From Chitinophagales bacterium (lineage in GTDB: Bacteria; Bacteroidota; Bacteroidia; Chitinophagales; CAIOSU01): a stretch of DNA of 64,000 bases. The translations under genes were made by a program, and so were the position numbers. The stretch lies in the NCBI GenBank assembly GCA_018401955.1, contig JAGYJT010000010.1, positions 25,609 through 89,608 of the forward strand, written 5' to 3'. Positions 35,249 through 43,775 of the stretch are shown here, piece by piece; position 1 is the first letter of the stretch, and each line of letters begins with the position of its first letter. The notes beneath the pieces are model-generated. The model was not told where the DNA came from, did not search any database, and saw only the letters and a program-made list of their open reading frames with translations.

Positions 35249-35620
35249 ATGCAAGAACCCAAAGATATTTTTGAACTGGCCGGAGATACCAAAGAAGCCA
35301 CCCAGCTATATGTAAAGTATAAAATTGATTACTACAAACTGCATGTAGCAGAGCGGGTAACCAACTTTGCCACCTTTGCCATTGGAGGAGTAATATTACT
35401 GGTGCTATCGGCACTATTTTTACTTTTTACCTCGCTAGCTGGGGCGCTTTATCTGGGTGAGGTGTTGGGTAATAATTACCTCGGTTATCTCATTGTGGGT
35501 ATATTTTACCTCACGGGTATTGGCGTACTGTTAGTATTAAGAGGACGGTTAATTCAAAAACCAATACTTAAGATTTTGATAAACGAATTGTTTCCGAAAC
35601 CCAAAAATCGCAGGGCATGA
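35249..35620 (+). CDS. Phage-holin superfamily III (holin-X/DUF1469-like) membrane protein
   Basis: 123 residues with two strong membrane helices (about 44-68 and 80-104) after a soluble helix (KEATQLYVKYKIDYYKLHVAERVTN). The arrangement, including the conserved LF-x-F-x-S/T-x-A-G/A-LYLGEVLGNNYLGYLIVGIFY, is that of the putative actinobacterial-type holin-X family. Outside phages such proteins form small operons with YtxH proteins and are thought to act in envelope homeostasis. It starts 18 bases after the YtxH gene and its stop overlaps the next gene. Confidence 0.8.
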   Translation: MQEPKDIFELAGDTKEATQLYVKYKIDYYKLHVAERVTNFATFAIGGVILLVLSALFLLFTSLAGALYLGEVLGNNYLGYLIVGIFYLTGIGVLLVLRGRLIQKPILKILINELFPKPKNRRA

Positions 35621-35937
35621 GTATTAGGAAATACAACGAAGGCGAAATACGCGAAATAGAAAGTATGGAAGACCTGCGCTACCACAAAATGCGGTTAGAG
35701 CTTTCAACCGACTTTTTAGAAGACAAGCTTGAGGATAACTTTACGGGCATTAAGCGCCAACTATCGCCCAAGTACCTTTTTAGAACCATCGTTACCACGG
35801 CGGTTTCGTTTTTCGGCAACCGCACTAGTAAGCACAGCAACAACGAAGAAGCCGAGGAAGATGTTGGCCCTAACACCTCTGCCGTGCTACTTGATGGCTT
35901 TATTGGCTTGGTAAAGGCATTGTTTAGGGCTGGATAA
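35617..35937 (+). CDS. Small conserved protein of the YtxH/holin-X operon
   Basis: 106 residues, no signal peptide. It opens SIRKYNEGEIREIESMEDLRYHKMRLELSTDFLEDKLEDNFTGIKRQLSP and has a hydrophobic C-terminal segment (VLLDGFIGLVKALF). Its ATG overlaps the stop of the holin-X gene (ATGA), so it is coupled. It appears to be the usual third partner of such cassettes, but I cannot name a domain. Confidence 0.65.
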   Translation: MSIRKYNEGEIREIESMEDLRYHKMRLELSTDFLEDKLEDNFTGIKRQLSPKYLFRTIVTTAVSFFGNRTSKHSNNEEAEEDVGPNTSAVLLDGFIGLVKALFRAG

Positions 35938-36103
35938 GTATACCTGTGCATGGCTAAAACCCCACCATTTGCAAAACGCTACTAATAAATGCCTTTTCTT
36001 TAGTTAAGCTTTTTAAAAAGTTTTGCCTTTCATTTAAATTAAAATGTTGAACTTTAATAAATGTAAGTTTACGTTTTCGATTTTAAAAAGAGGGCATTGA
36101 ATC

Positions 36104-39100
36104 ATGAAAAACATATTACTGGTATTCCTACTGTTTGCAGGAGCTTTGAATACCAACGTGTATGGCCAATTTGTAACCATAGCTGATGCAAATTTTGCTG
36201 CATTTTTACAATCAAGATATCCTGCCTGCATGAGCGGTAACCAAATGGATACCACCTGCACGGCAATAACTACCGCACGCACGGTTGACTGCACGGCCAG
36301 AAATTTACAAAGCTTACAGGGCATTGAATATTTTGATAGTATTGACACACTTATCTGTTCCAATAACCTTGGCCTTACCGATTTGGAAAATCTTCCATCA
36401 AGGTTAAAGTATCTTAAGGCAGTAAGTACCGGGGTTGTTAATATTACCCAACTACCTGTAAGCCTTACCTATCTTAATCTGGATATTAACTATAGTTTGA
36501 TATCCATTGCAGCATTGCCCCCAAATTTGAAGATTGCCACCATGCAATCTTGTAGGGTTATTGAATCATGGCCTGCATTACCTTCAGGAATGACCTCGTT
36601 TTCATGTGGCGGAAACCTGAATATGACCAGTCCCAATTTAGGTGCATTGCCCAGCACTTTAACCTTTTTAAAGTGCTTTTATGTAAACATGACCGCACTA
36701 CCAGCATTTCCGCAAGGAATGAGAACAATTGAAATTAACTACACTTACATTACTACTTTCCCAACTATCCCCAGCACAGTTACAAAGGTTACCATTAGCA
36801 GCTGCAACAGTTTAACCGTTTTGCCTATCATCCCGAGTAACGTTACCTTTCTAATCTGGAATTTTAATACAGCCATAAGCAGTTTGCCTGTACTACCCAA
36901 TACTTTGAGAAGGTTGGAATGCTCTGGAAATAACTTTACCGTATTGCCAAGCCTACCTACAAGCCTTACATTTTTATCTTGCGATCGAAACCAACTTACA
37001 AGCCTGCCTCCTTTGCCTAGCGGTCTTGATTACCTCAATTGTTCAGAGAATTTGTTAACCAGTTTACCGCCTTTGCCCAACAATTCGTCTTTTTATTTTC
37101 TTATTTGCGACAAAAACAATTTAACCACCCTTCCCACTTTACCTTCTGAACTTGGATCCCTATGGTGTCTCGATAACAATTTAACATCGCTACCTACACT
37201 GCCCGCCAGTTTAGTGCAAGTGAATTGTAAAAACAACAATTTAACCAGCCTGCCCGATTTGCCGCCAAGCATGTTTGAATTGACTGTGATAAACAATCCT
37301 TTATCCTGCCTACCGGCTTTAACTACCATTACAAATCTTTACTTTGACTCAACATTTGTTACTTGCTTGCCAAATTATGGCAACGTAACCAATAGTACCC
37401 CTCCACTTGCCTCGCTGCCTTTGTGCAGTGCTGGTAGTAGCTGCCCGGCACAATTTAATTTGGCCGGCCAAGCATATTTTGATTTCAACAATAACTGTAT
37501 AAAAGAAAGCACCGATACTGCGGTTAAATCGGCAAAGGTACAGCTCTGGAAAAACGGTCAATTGCTCGAGCAGGCATTTACGGGTAGCGAAGGTTATTAT
37601 TCGTTTTATGTACAAAACACCTTTGGAGATTACGTAACCACTATTGATACTACTTATTTGCCATTTACATCAAGCTGCCCTGATACAGGCTACTATGCCT
37701 CCACAATATCAACTACTGATTCTATTTTCGATGGTTTAGATTTTGCGCTGAAATGCAGGCAAAGCTTTGATGTGGGAACCTTCGATGTATTGCGTTCGCT
37801 AGGTTGGTTTAGGCCAGGCAGCACTCATGCCATTAGCCTTTTATCGGGCGATGTTGCCCAACTTTACGGCGCATCATGCACGGATATCGCTGGGCAGGTA
37901 AAAGTTGTAGTTGATGGGCCGGCAAACATTACATCGTTTACAGGCTTGGCACCGAGCGCAACAAACGGTGATACCGTTATCTGGGACATTACCGATTTTA
38001 GCACCGTGAGCATTACCAATAGTTTTACTTTTGATATACAGATTGATACCTTGGCGCAAAGCGGAGAGGCCGTGTGTTTTGAAGTATCCGTTTCGCCTAC
38101 AACCGGCGACATAAACCCACTTAACAACTATTATGTTCATTGCTTTGAAATAGTGAACTCATACGACCCCAACAATAAGGAGGTATACCCATTTAGCTAC
38201 ATTGATACAACCCAAGAATGGTTAGACTACACCATAAATTTTCAGAATACCGGAAATGCACCTGCATTAAACGTAAGATTGGAAGACACCTTGAGCAACA
38301 ATGTAGATTGGGGCAGCATGCAATTACTTAGCTATAGCCACGACAACTATACACAAGTGCTTGCCGGGGGCATAGTTAAATTCTATTTCCCAAACATCAA
38401 CCTGCCAGATAGCTTAAGCGACGAGGCCGGCAGTAAGGGCTTCGTGCGTTTTAGGGTAAAGCTTAAAGAAAACCTACCTTTGGGCACTACTATTGAAAAC
38501 ACGGCGTACATCTATTTTGATTTCAACGCACCTATTATTACCAATACCACTGTAAATACTTTGGCATTACCACTGGCAAAGCCTACAGTTACCGCTAGTG
38601 TTTTCGAAGGCTGTGTTGGCGATACTATTTTGCTACAGTCGGCTGCAAATGCTTCTTATACCTACACTTGGTTGTTAAATGGCAATAGCATAGCCAGCTC
38701 CAATACATCGAGCTATAAGGCAGTTCAATCAGGTAGTTATAGAGTAAGGGTGACGGATGGTATGTTTACAGAGGTTTCTGAAGAAGTATTGATAACGATA
38801 AACGACTTGCCGGTAGTGACCTTAACGTTCCCTGCCAATCCGTTTTGCAAAAATACCCAGCCTGCCGACTTATTAACCTACGGCAGTCCAGCAGGTGGCG
38901 TGTTTGCAGGTACTGGTGTTGTGGGTTCATCGTTAGATGTATCAACAACAGGTACAACTGCAATTACGTATACTTATACCGATAACAACGGGTGCACCGG
39001 CAACTCACAGGCTAGTGCGTTGATAGATGAGTGTATTGGCATTGGCGAAGTTGATGCCATAGCGTTCAGCATTTATCCAAACCCGAGCAATGGAAACTTT

Positions 39101-39304
39101 ACCCTGAATGTGGATGCTAATGTAGGCACCATTAATTACAAGATAATAGACGTGCTGGGCAAGATAATTGATAGCCAAACTCTCCAAACCAATGGCGGGC
39201 CGCAGAGTTTTACCATTAACAACGAGGCTGTTTACTCAGGCATTTACTATTTTCAATTGCAAACTACAAAGGGTACCTATACCAAACGATTGGTGATAAA
39301 GTAA
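36104..39304 (+). CDS. Large secreted leucine-rich-repeat protein with T9SS sorting domain
   Basis: 1066 residues. Signal peptide NILLVFLLFAGALNTNVYG. A leucine-rich region (about 60-430) has short units such as LPSLPTSLTFLSCDRNQLTS and LPPLPSGLDYLNCSENLLTS. It then has a carboxypeptidase-like or SdrD-like module (FNLAGQAYFDFNNNCIKESTDTAVKSAKVQLWKNG, about 447-480). A beta-rich conserved module follows (SYDPNNKEVYPF...DYTINFQNTGNAPALNVRLEDTL, about 685-730), then an Ig-like segment (about 830-890) and a T9SS type A sorting domain (FSIYPNPSNGNFTLNVD...YYFQLQTTKGTYTKRLVIK). It is probably an adhesin or binding protein at the surface. It is convergent with the 39403 gene, separated by a terminator. 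Confidence 0.88.
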   Translation: MKNILLVFLLFAGALNTNVYGQFVTIADANFAAFLQSRYPACMSGNQMDTTCTAITTARTVDCTARNLQSLQGIEYFDSIDTLICSNNLGLTDLENLPSRLKYLKAVSTGVVNITQLPVSLTYLNLDINYSLISIAALPPNLKIATMQSCRVIESWPALPSGMTSFSCGGNLNMTSPNLGALPSTLTFLKCFYVNMTALPAFPQGMRTIEINYTYITTFPTIPSTVTKVTISSCNSLTVLPIIPSNVTFLIWNFNTAISSLPVLPNTLRRLECSGNNFTVLPSLPTSLTFLSCDRNQLTSLPPLPSGLDYLNCSENLLTSLPPLPNNSSFYFLICDKNNLTTLPTLPSELGSLWCLDNNLTSLPTLPASLVQVNCKNNNLTSLPDLPPSMFELTVINNPLSCLPALTTITNLYFDSTFVTCLPNYGNVTNSTPPLASLPLCSAGSSCPAQFNLAGQAYFDFNNNCIKESTDTAVKSAKVQLWKNGQLLEQAFTGSEGYYSFYVQNTFGDYVTTIDTTYLPFTSSCPDTGYYASTISTTDSIFDGLDFALKCRQSFDVGTFDVLRSLGWFRPGSTHAISLLSGDVAQLYGASCTDIAGQVKVVVDGPANITSFTGLAPSATNGDTVIWDITDFSTVSITNSFTFDIQIDTLAQSGEAVCFEVSVSPTTGDINPLNNYYVHCFEIVNSYDPNNKEVYPFSYIDTTQEWLDYTINFQNTGNAPALNVRLEDTLSNNVDWGSMQLLSYSHDNYTQVLAGGIVKFYFPNINLPDSLSDEAGSKGFVRFRVKLKENLPLGTTIENTAYIYFDFNAPIITNTTVNTLALPLAKPTVTASVFEGCVGDTILLQSAANASYTYTWLLNGNSIASSNTSSYKAVQSGSYRVRVTDGMFTEVSEEVLITINDLPVVTLTFPANPFCKNTQPADLLTYGSPAGGVFAGTGVVGSSLDVSTTGTTAITYTYTDNNGCTGNSQASALIDECIGIGEVDAIAFSIYPNPSNGNFTLNVDANVGTINYKIIDVLGKIIDSQTLQTNGGPQSFTINNEAVYSGIYYFQLQTTKGTYTKRLVIK

Positions 39305-39347
39305 TTTGCCGATAAGCTGAAAAGCATTGTTTAGGGCAGGGTATAAT

Positions 39348-39390
39348 ATTGGCCGGTAAAAGTTTAATACCAATACCGGCCAATACTTTT
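39348..39390. terminator. Bidirectional terminator between convergent genes
   Basis: Perfect ten-base stem ATTGGCCGGT/ACCGGCCAAT (39348-39357 and 39375-39384), with a T-rich run following it and an A-rich run before the loop. It lies between the stop of the LRR gene (39304) and the stop of the 39403 gene. Confidence 0.75.
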
Positions 39391-39402
39391 AACCAATACC
39401 GA

Positions 39403-40491
39403 TTATCTTATTTGATACCAATCGGTACCATCAGATATCACTTCGATTGAACTGCCAATGCCAATTGTGGTGGTAGCAACACCGCCAATGGCTATAAAGC
39501 TGCTTACCGTAAGTGCACCACCAGTATTGTTTACCAAAACGTACTTCCGGTTTTCGCAAGTGGTAGCAGCAGGCAAGGTAACCGTGCCGGTTCCCGATGC
39601 ATATATCCACACCACACCCGAGGCATTAGGGTTATTGGTGCCAGCCACTTGGCCGCTGTTTACTTTCATACCCAGCGAGCCTGCCACATCCAAGCTGCTA
39701 ACTGGGTTTGGGGTTCTAATACCTACATTGAGGTTGCTATGGTCAAACACCATAAAATAGCCACTCACCGTTCCCGCATTTGCTCCGCGCGTAAACAAAA
39801 GCTTGCCTCCGCCTTCACCGTTGCCCGAGCCAGTGCTAATTAACTGGAAAATCCTACCTGCAGAGTTGGTGTTACTTAGCACCATCCAAGTGCCTATGGA
39901 ACTGCTGCTTTGCATCATTAAGTTCATTCTGTTAGTACCACTGTTTACCTCAAACTTAGTGGTGGGTACGGCAGCGCTGCCGATACCAACGTTACCACTA
40001 TTGGCATTATAAATGTGGGTGCCATTAATGGTCCAATCGTTGTCGCTTACCAAGGTGTTTGGGTCTTTCCAGCTATCCACTCCATTGGCATCGCTGGTAA
40101 ATACGTAGCCATTTGCTTGCGTGCCATCATCAATTTTTACTGAGCCTGCCACATGGAAAGTATTATCAGGGCTTGCAACATTTACGCCCACACGGCCTAG
40201 GTTATGAACGGATAATATGGCAAACTTTTGAAAGGCGTTTCCTACATCATTTAATGTGCTAAAGGTAAGCCTATCATTTAAATACCTAACATCGAAAAGC
40301 CTAACATCAGAACCAGGGGCACTGGAGGTGTTTTCAAAATAAATGCGGGGTTGAACACTAGAAATCAACATACCGTTACCAAAAGCACTACCCACGCCAA
40401 ATAAGCTAGTAGAGCCATCTGAAATATGGAGATTCCATTTCGGAGAATGCCATGGAAATCGTTTTTCGGCGCTCGGTGATGCTTAATTGGT
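39403..40491 (-). pseudogene. 5'-truncated tail-fibre-like / surface repeat protein
   Basis: The GTG at 40395 would give 330 residues, but the frame stays coding-like for about 32 more codons upstream, up to an in-frame TAA at about 40492. The translation there (RFPWHSPKWNLHISDGSTSL and on) contains no usable start or signal peptide. The body holds the beta-helical units NVGVGIRTPNPVSSLDVAGSLGM, GRVGVNVASPDNTFHVAGSVKI and GNVGIGSAAVPTTKFEVNSG seen in phage tail-fibre-like surface proteins of Bacteroidota. The C-terminus is a capping domain (VWIYASGTGTVTLPAATTCENRKYVLVNNTGG...ISDGTDWYQ). The likely history is loss of the N-terminus by deletion or frameshift. The extent upstream is approximate. 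Confidence 0.55.
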
Positions 40492-40572
40492 ACTTCGAAA
40501 TGGCCAAAAGTATAGTTGGTGCGGCAGATGTTAACGAAAGGGGTTAATTTAGCTCAACAACCACAATATTGC

Positions 40573-41262
40573 ATGAAGCCACTCCTACTACTACATGGTG
40601 CCTTGGGCACAGCCCAGCAACTAGAACCTTTGGCACAGCAATTAGGTGGTTACCCTGCGGTGCGCACCTTTACCTTTTATGGCCATGGTGAAGCACCTGC
40701 GCCAGCAGCGGGTTATAGCTTTGATATGTTTGCCAGTAACATTTTGCATTACCTTGATGATAATGATATACCACAAGTGGATATTTTTGGCTTTAGTATG
40801 GGCGGCTATGCAGCGTTGTATTTTGCCCTAAGACACCCTGATAGGGTAGGCAAAATAGCTACCCTAGGCACTAAACTGGTTTGGACGCCCGAAGGCTCAG
40901 CGCAAGAGGTGAAAATGCTGGATGCCGATAAACTGGAGGCAAAAGTACCTGCATTTGCTCAGCACCTAAAAACTTTGCACGGCGACCAAAACTGGCGCAG
41001 TGTGCTGGCCGCTACAGCACAAATGATGCTTAACCTTGGCAATGAACCACCACTAAAAGGCCATGATTACCAAGCCTTAAAACACGAATTGCTATTAAGT
41101 ATAGGCGATAAAGACCAAACCGCAGGCTTGGAAGACACCGTAGCAACGTATCGTTTGGTACCGAAAGCCCAACTATGGGTATTGCCCGGCACGCCTCACC
41201 CTATTGAGAAGGTAGACTTGGCTGCGTTGGCTAATGGCTTGAAAGTATTTTTTGGAGCATAA
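40573..41262 (+). CDS. Alpha/beta-hydrolase
   Basis: The best start is the ATG at 40573 (MKPLLLLHGALGTAQQLEPL), giving 229 residues; the frame opens at 40516. Catalytic elements: the oxyanion-hole motif LLLHGALG, the nucleophile elbow FGFSMGGYAAL (catalytic Ser), an acid in SIGDKDQTAG and the histidine in LPGTPHPIEKV. The lid is short. The substrate is unknown. It is convergent with the RsmB-like gene, 12 bases apart. Confidence 0.88.
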   Translation: MKPLLLLHGALGTAQQLEPLAQQLGGYPAVRTFTFYGHGEAPAPAAGYSFDMFASNILHYLDDNDIPQVDIFGFSMGGYAALYFALRHPDRVGKIATLGTKLVWTPEGSAQEVKMLDADKLEAKVPAFAQHLKTLHGDQNWRSVLAATAQMMLNLGNEPPLKGHDYQALKHELLLSIGDKDQTAGLEDTVATYRLVPKAQLWVLPGTPHPIEKVDLAALANGLKVFFGA

Positions 41263-41274
41263 ATGTTGCCTATG

Positions 41275-42492
41275 CTATTGTTTCTTTTGTAACACTGCGG
41301 CATAGAACCCATCAAAACCATATTGCGAAGGGAGAAAATAGTGTTGCTCAAGCAGCTCGAAGTTATCGTTATCAGCCAAAAAATGCTCCACTTGCTGGGC
41401 ATCCTCCGAGGGCAAAATGCTGCAAGTAGCATACACCATCAACCCGCCTGGCTTAAGCATGGTGTGGTAGCTACCTAATATACTTTGCTGCAACTGCTTT
41501 ACTTCTTCAATATGCGCTGGGGTAAGTTTCCATTTGGCGTCGGCATTGCGCTTAAGCACCCCTAAACCGCTACACGGTACATCCAGCAACAACCTATCAG
41601 CCTTACCAGCGTACTTATCAAGCACCGCTGGCGACGATAAGTGCACCGAATTGATGATGTTAAACCCTGCCCTGCGGCTGCGCAAATCAGTGTTCTTTAG
41701 CTTAATGGCCTCAGGCTCCAAGGCTGCTATACGGCCCTTGTTGCCCATTATGTCAGCCATCTGTAGCGCTTTACCTCCGGCACCGGCACAAGCATCTATC
41801 ACCATTTGCCCCGGCTGCAATTGCATTAAAGGCACTATCAATTGCGATGCGGCATCCTGTATCTCAAACAACCCTTCTTTAAACTCAGGCAAATTAAGCA
41901 GGTGCCTGCGCTTAACCAAAACCAGCGCATCTGGCGCCCAAGGCAAGGTTGTGGTTTCAATACCATGCTGCTCTAACCGCTCGGCTAGTTTAGCAGGGCT
42001 TATGCGGAGTGTATTTACCCGCAGCACCACACTTGCTGGTTGATGCATAGCTGCAATCTCTTTGCTCCAAGCATCGGTGCCAAGCTCCTTTTCACCGAGT
42101 TCATCTAACCAATCAGGCAGCGAAAACAAGATGGCCCGCTGGCTAGCGGCAACTTCAAATCGCTCGGTAAGCTTGTTCTTTTCTAACTCTTCAAAAGCCT
42201 CCCAATCGGGAAGCTCAAACCCTTGGTGCAACCACCAAGCCCCCAATAGGTGCCAATGGTTTACTTGTGCGCCATCCCAAGCCTGCCCCGACAAATGGGC
42301 CGCCAACCGATAATTACGCACCAGGGCCATGGTGGTCTCTACTACAAACGAGCGATCGCGAGAACCCCATTTGGGTTGGCTACCTAGGGTCTGTTCAATG
42401 GCTTTTTCGGCATACTGCCCCCCGGGCACTATTTCTTCTACTAGGTTGGCAACGGCTTGCGCCAAATTTTTATGTAAACGGGGTTGTTTCAT
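41275..42492 (-). CDS. RsmB/NOP-family RNA m5C methyltransferase
   Basis: 405 residues. An N-terminal NusB-like region (about 1-140) is followed by a SAM-dependent methyltransferase core with VIDACAGAGGKALQMADIM, LLLDVPCSGLGVLKRNADAKW (one catalytic cysteine) and the second cysteine in MVYATCSILPSEDAQQVEHFL. It is probably a 16S rRNA cytosine-5 methylase (RsmB-like, C967). It might act on another RNA; the NOP family is diverse. A -7-like TATCTTTA ends four bases before the ATG. Confidence 0.9.
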   Translation of the reverse strand: MKQPRLHKNLAQAVANLVEEIVPGGQYAEKAIEQTLGSQPKWGSRDRSFVVETTMALVRNYRLAAHLSGQAWDGAQVNHWHLLGAWWLHQGFELPDWEAFEELEKNKLTERFEVAASQRAILFSLPDWLDELGEKELGTDAWSKEIAAMHQPASVVLRVNTLRISPAKLAERLEQHGIETTTLPWAPDALVLVKRRHLLNLPEFKEGLFEIQDAASQLIVPLMQLQPGQMVIDACAGAGGKALQMADIMGNKGRIAALEPEAIKLKNTDLRSRRAGFNIINSVHLSSPAVLDKYAGKADRLLLDVPCSGLGVLKRNADAKWKLTPAHIEEVKQLQQSILGSYHTMLKPGGLMVYATCSILPSEDAQQVEHFLADNDNFELLEQHYFLPSQYGFDGFYAAVLQKKQ

Positions 42493-42511
42493 GGGGTAAA
42501 GATAGTATTAT

Positions 42512-42525
42512 GACACAAGACACAT
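42512..42525 (+). repeat. Heptamer repeat (GACACAA), 2 units
   Basis: GACACAA followed by GACACAT. It faces an inverted set of the same family at 42627-42647 in the same intergenic space before the mutase gene. Confidence 0.6.
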
Positions 42526-42626
42526 AAGAGAGTATTTTGTGCAAAACATAGTTCCTTAAAGAAAAAAAATTGTAAACAACTATACCTACGCTGCGCTTCC
42601 AGTTTAAAATGTAGCACAATAAAATC

Positions 42627-42647
42627 TTGGGTCTTGTGTCTTGCGTC
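42627..42647 (-). repeat. Heptamer repeat (TTGnnnC), 3 units
   Basis: TTGGGTC, TTGTGTC, TTGCGTC in perfect phase, i.e. the reverse complement of the GACACAA type. It precedes the mutase gene by about 30 bases. Confidence 0.65.
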
Positions 42648-42677
42648 AAAAACATTAAAATCTCGTAACTTGCCGTC

Positions 42678-43757
42678 ATGGATAAGGCTTTGTTTGCGGA
42701 GTTTCCGCCGATATCAGATGAACAGTGGCAACAATTGGTATTAAAAGACCTACGTGGCGCGGCACCCGAAACACTGGAGTGGGAAAGCCCTGAAGGCATT
42801 AAAGTTGACCCTTATTACCGTGCCACCAGCCAAAAGCCATTGTCCATACCGGTGCGCCCTGTTGGGGAGTGGTTAATTAGGCAAAATATAGATACCGATG
42901 ATGCTGTAAAGGCAAACCACGAAGCCTTAGATGCATTGCAACGTGGCGCCACGGCTTTGCAGTTTGATTGTGCTGGGAAAGTGGACCTTGAGACGCTACT
43001 TAAAGGTGTACTTATAGAGCATATTGATATAACCTGGAACTTAATAGATGCAGCCTTTTTGGATAATCTTGTGGCTTTAATTGCTGAGCGCGGTATAGAT
43101 GCTAAAGCCGTTAAGGGTTCGATAGCGCTACCAAATGCTACCAATGAGGCTTATTTTGCTAAGTATAGCAAGCTGCTGCCCAGCATTAACCTGTTTACCA
43201 TTGCTGCCCCAACTGCCGAAACCCTAAGTGAGCAAACGGCGGCACAACTGGCAGCTGCCAACGCATTGGTAAGTAAACTTACCCAAACGGGCATAGCCGC
43301 CAATGATATTTTACCTAATATTAGGTTTAACATAGCTGTTGGCACTAATTACTTTTTTGAAATTGCCCGTATACGCACTTTACGTGCTTTGTGGATGGTA
43401 GTATGCCAGCAATATGTACCGGGTTACAATACCCCGGCCTTTTTACATGCCACCAATAAATCCGTTTTACCACAAAAAGATGGCTACTACGAGATGATAC
43501 GCCAAACCACCCAGGCATTGAGCGCAGTAATTGGCGGTGCCGATAGTTTAAGTATGGTGCCACACCTTAATACCCCTGATAAAAGCATGGGTTTCCAAAC
43601 CCGAATTGCCAGAAACATACAGCTCATAATGCAACATGAATCGCATTTGGATACGGTTGCTGACCCTGCTGCTGGAGCTTGGTATATTGAAAGCATAACA
43701 TCACACTTGGCCACTAAAACTTGGGAGCATTTTGTAAAAACCACCCAAACTAGCTAA
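42678..43757 (+). CDS. Methylmalonyl-CoA mutase small-subunit-like protein
   Basis: 359 residues. It matches the TIM-barrel domain of methylmalonyl-CoA mutase, with LPNIRFNIAVGTNYFFEIARIRTLRALW, FQTRIARNIQLIMQHESHLDTVADPAAGAWYIESI and the N-terminal FPPISDEQWQQLVLKDLRG. It lacks a C-terminal B12-binding domain, like the non-catalytic beta subunit (MutA). It is shorter than most (often about 450-620). The catalytic subunit gene usually follows; here a histidine kinase follows instead, so the partner must lie elsewhere. Possibly the gene has lost its C-terminal part, but the stop looks natural. Confidence 0.82.
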   Translation: MDKALFAEFPPISDEQWQQLVLKDLRGAAPETLEWESPEGIKVDPYYRATSQKPLSIPVRPVGEWLIRQNIDTDDAVKANHEALDALQRGATALQFDCAGKVDLETLLKGVLIEHIDITWNLIDAAFLDNLVALIAERGIDAKAVKGSIALPNATNEAYFAKYSKLLPSINLFTIAAPTAETLSEQTAAQLAAANALVSKLTQTGIAANDILPNIRFNIAVGTNYFFEIARIRTLRALWMVVCQQYVPGYNTPAFLHATNKSVLPQKDGYYEMIRQTTQALSAVIGGADSLSMVPHLNTPDKSMGFQTRIARNIQLIMQHESHLDTVADPAAGAWYIESITSHLATKTWEHFVKTTQTS

Positions 43758-43775
43758 ACCTGTACGAAAGCCAAG

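Noticed and set aside
35249..35620. Prophage holin
   Set aside because: No other phage genes are nearby and it is part of a YtxH cassette, so a chromosomal envelope role is more likely.
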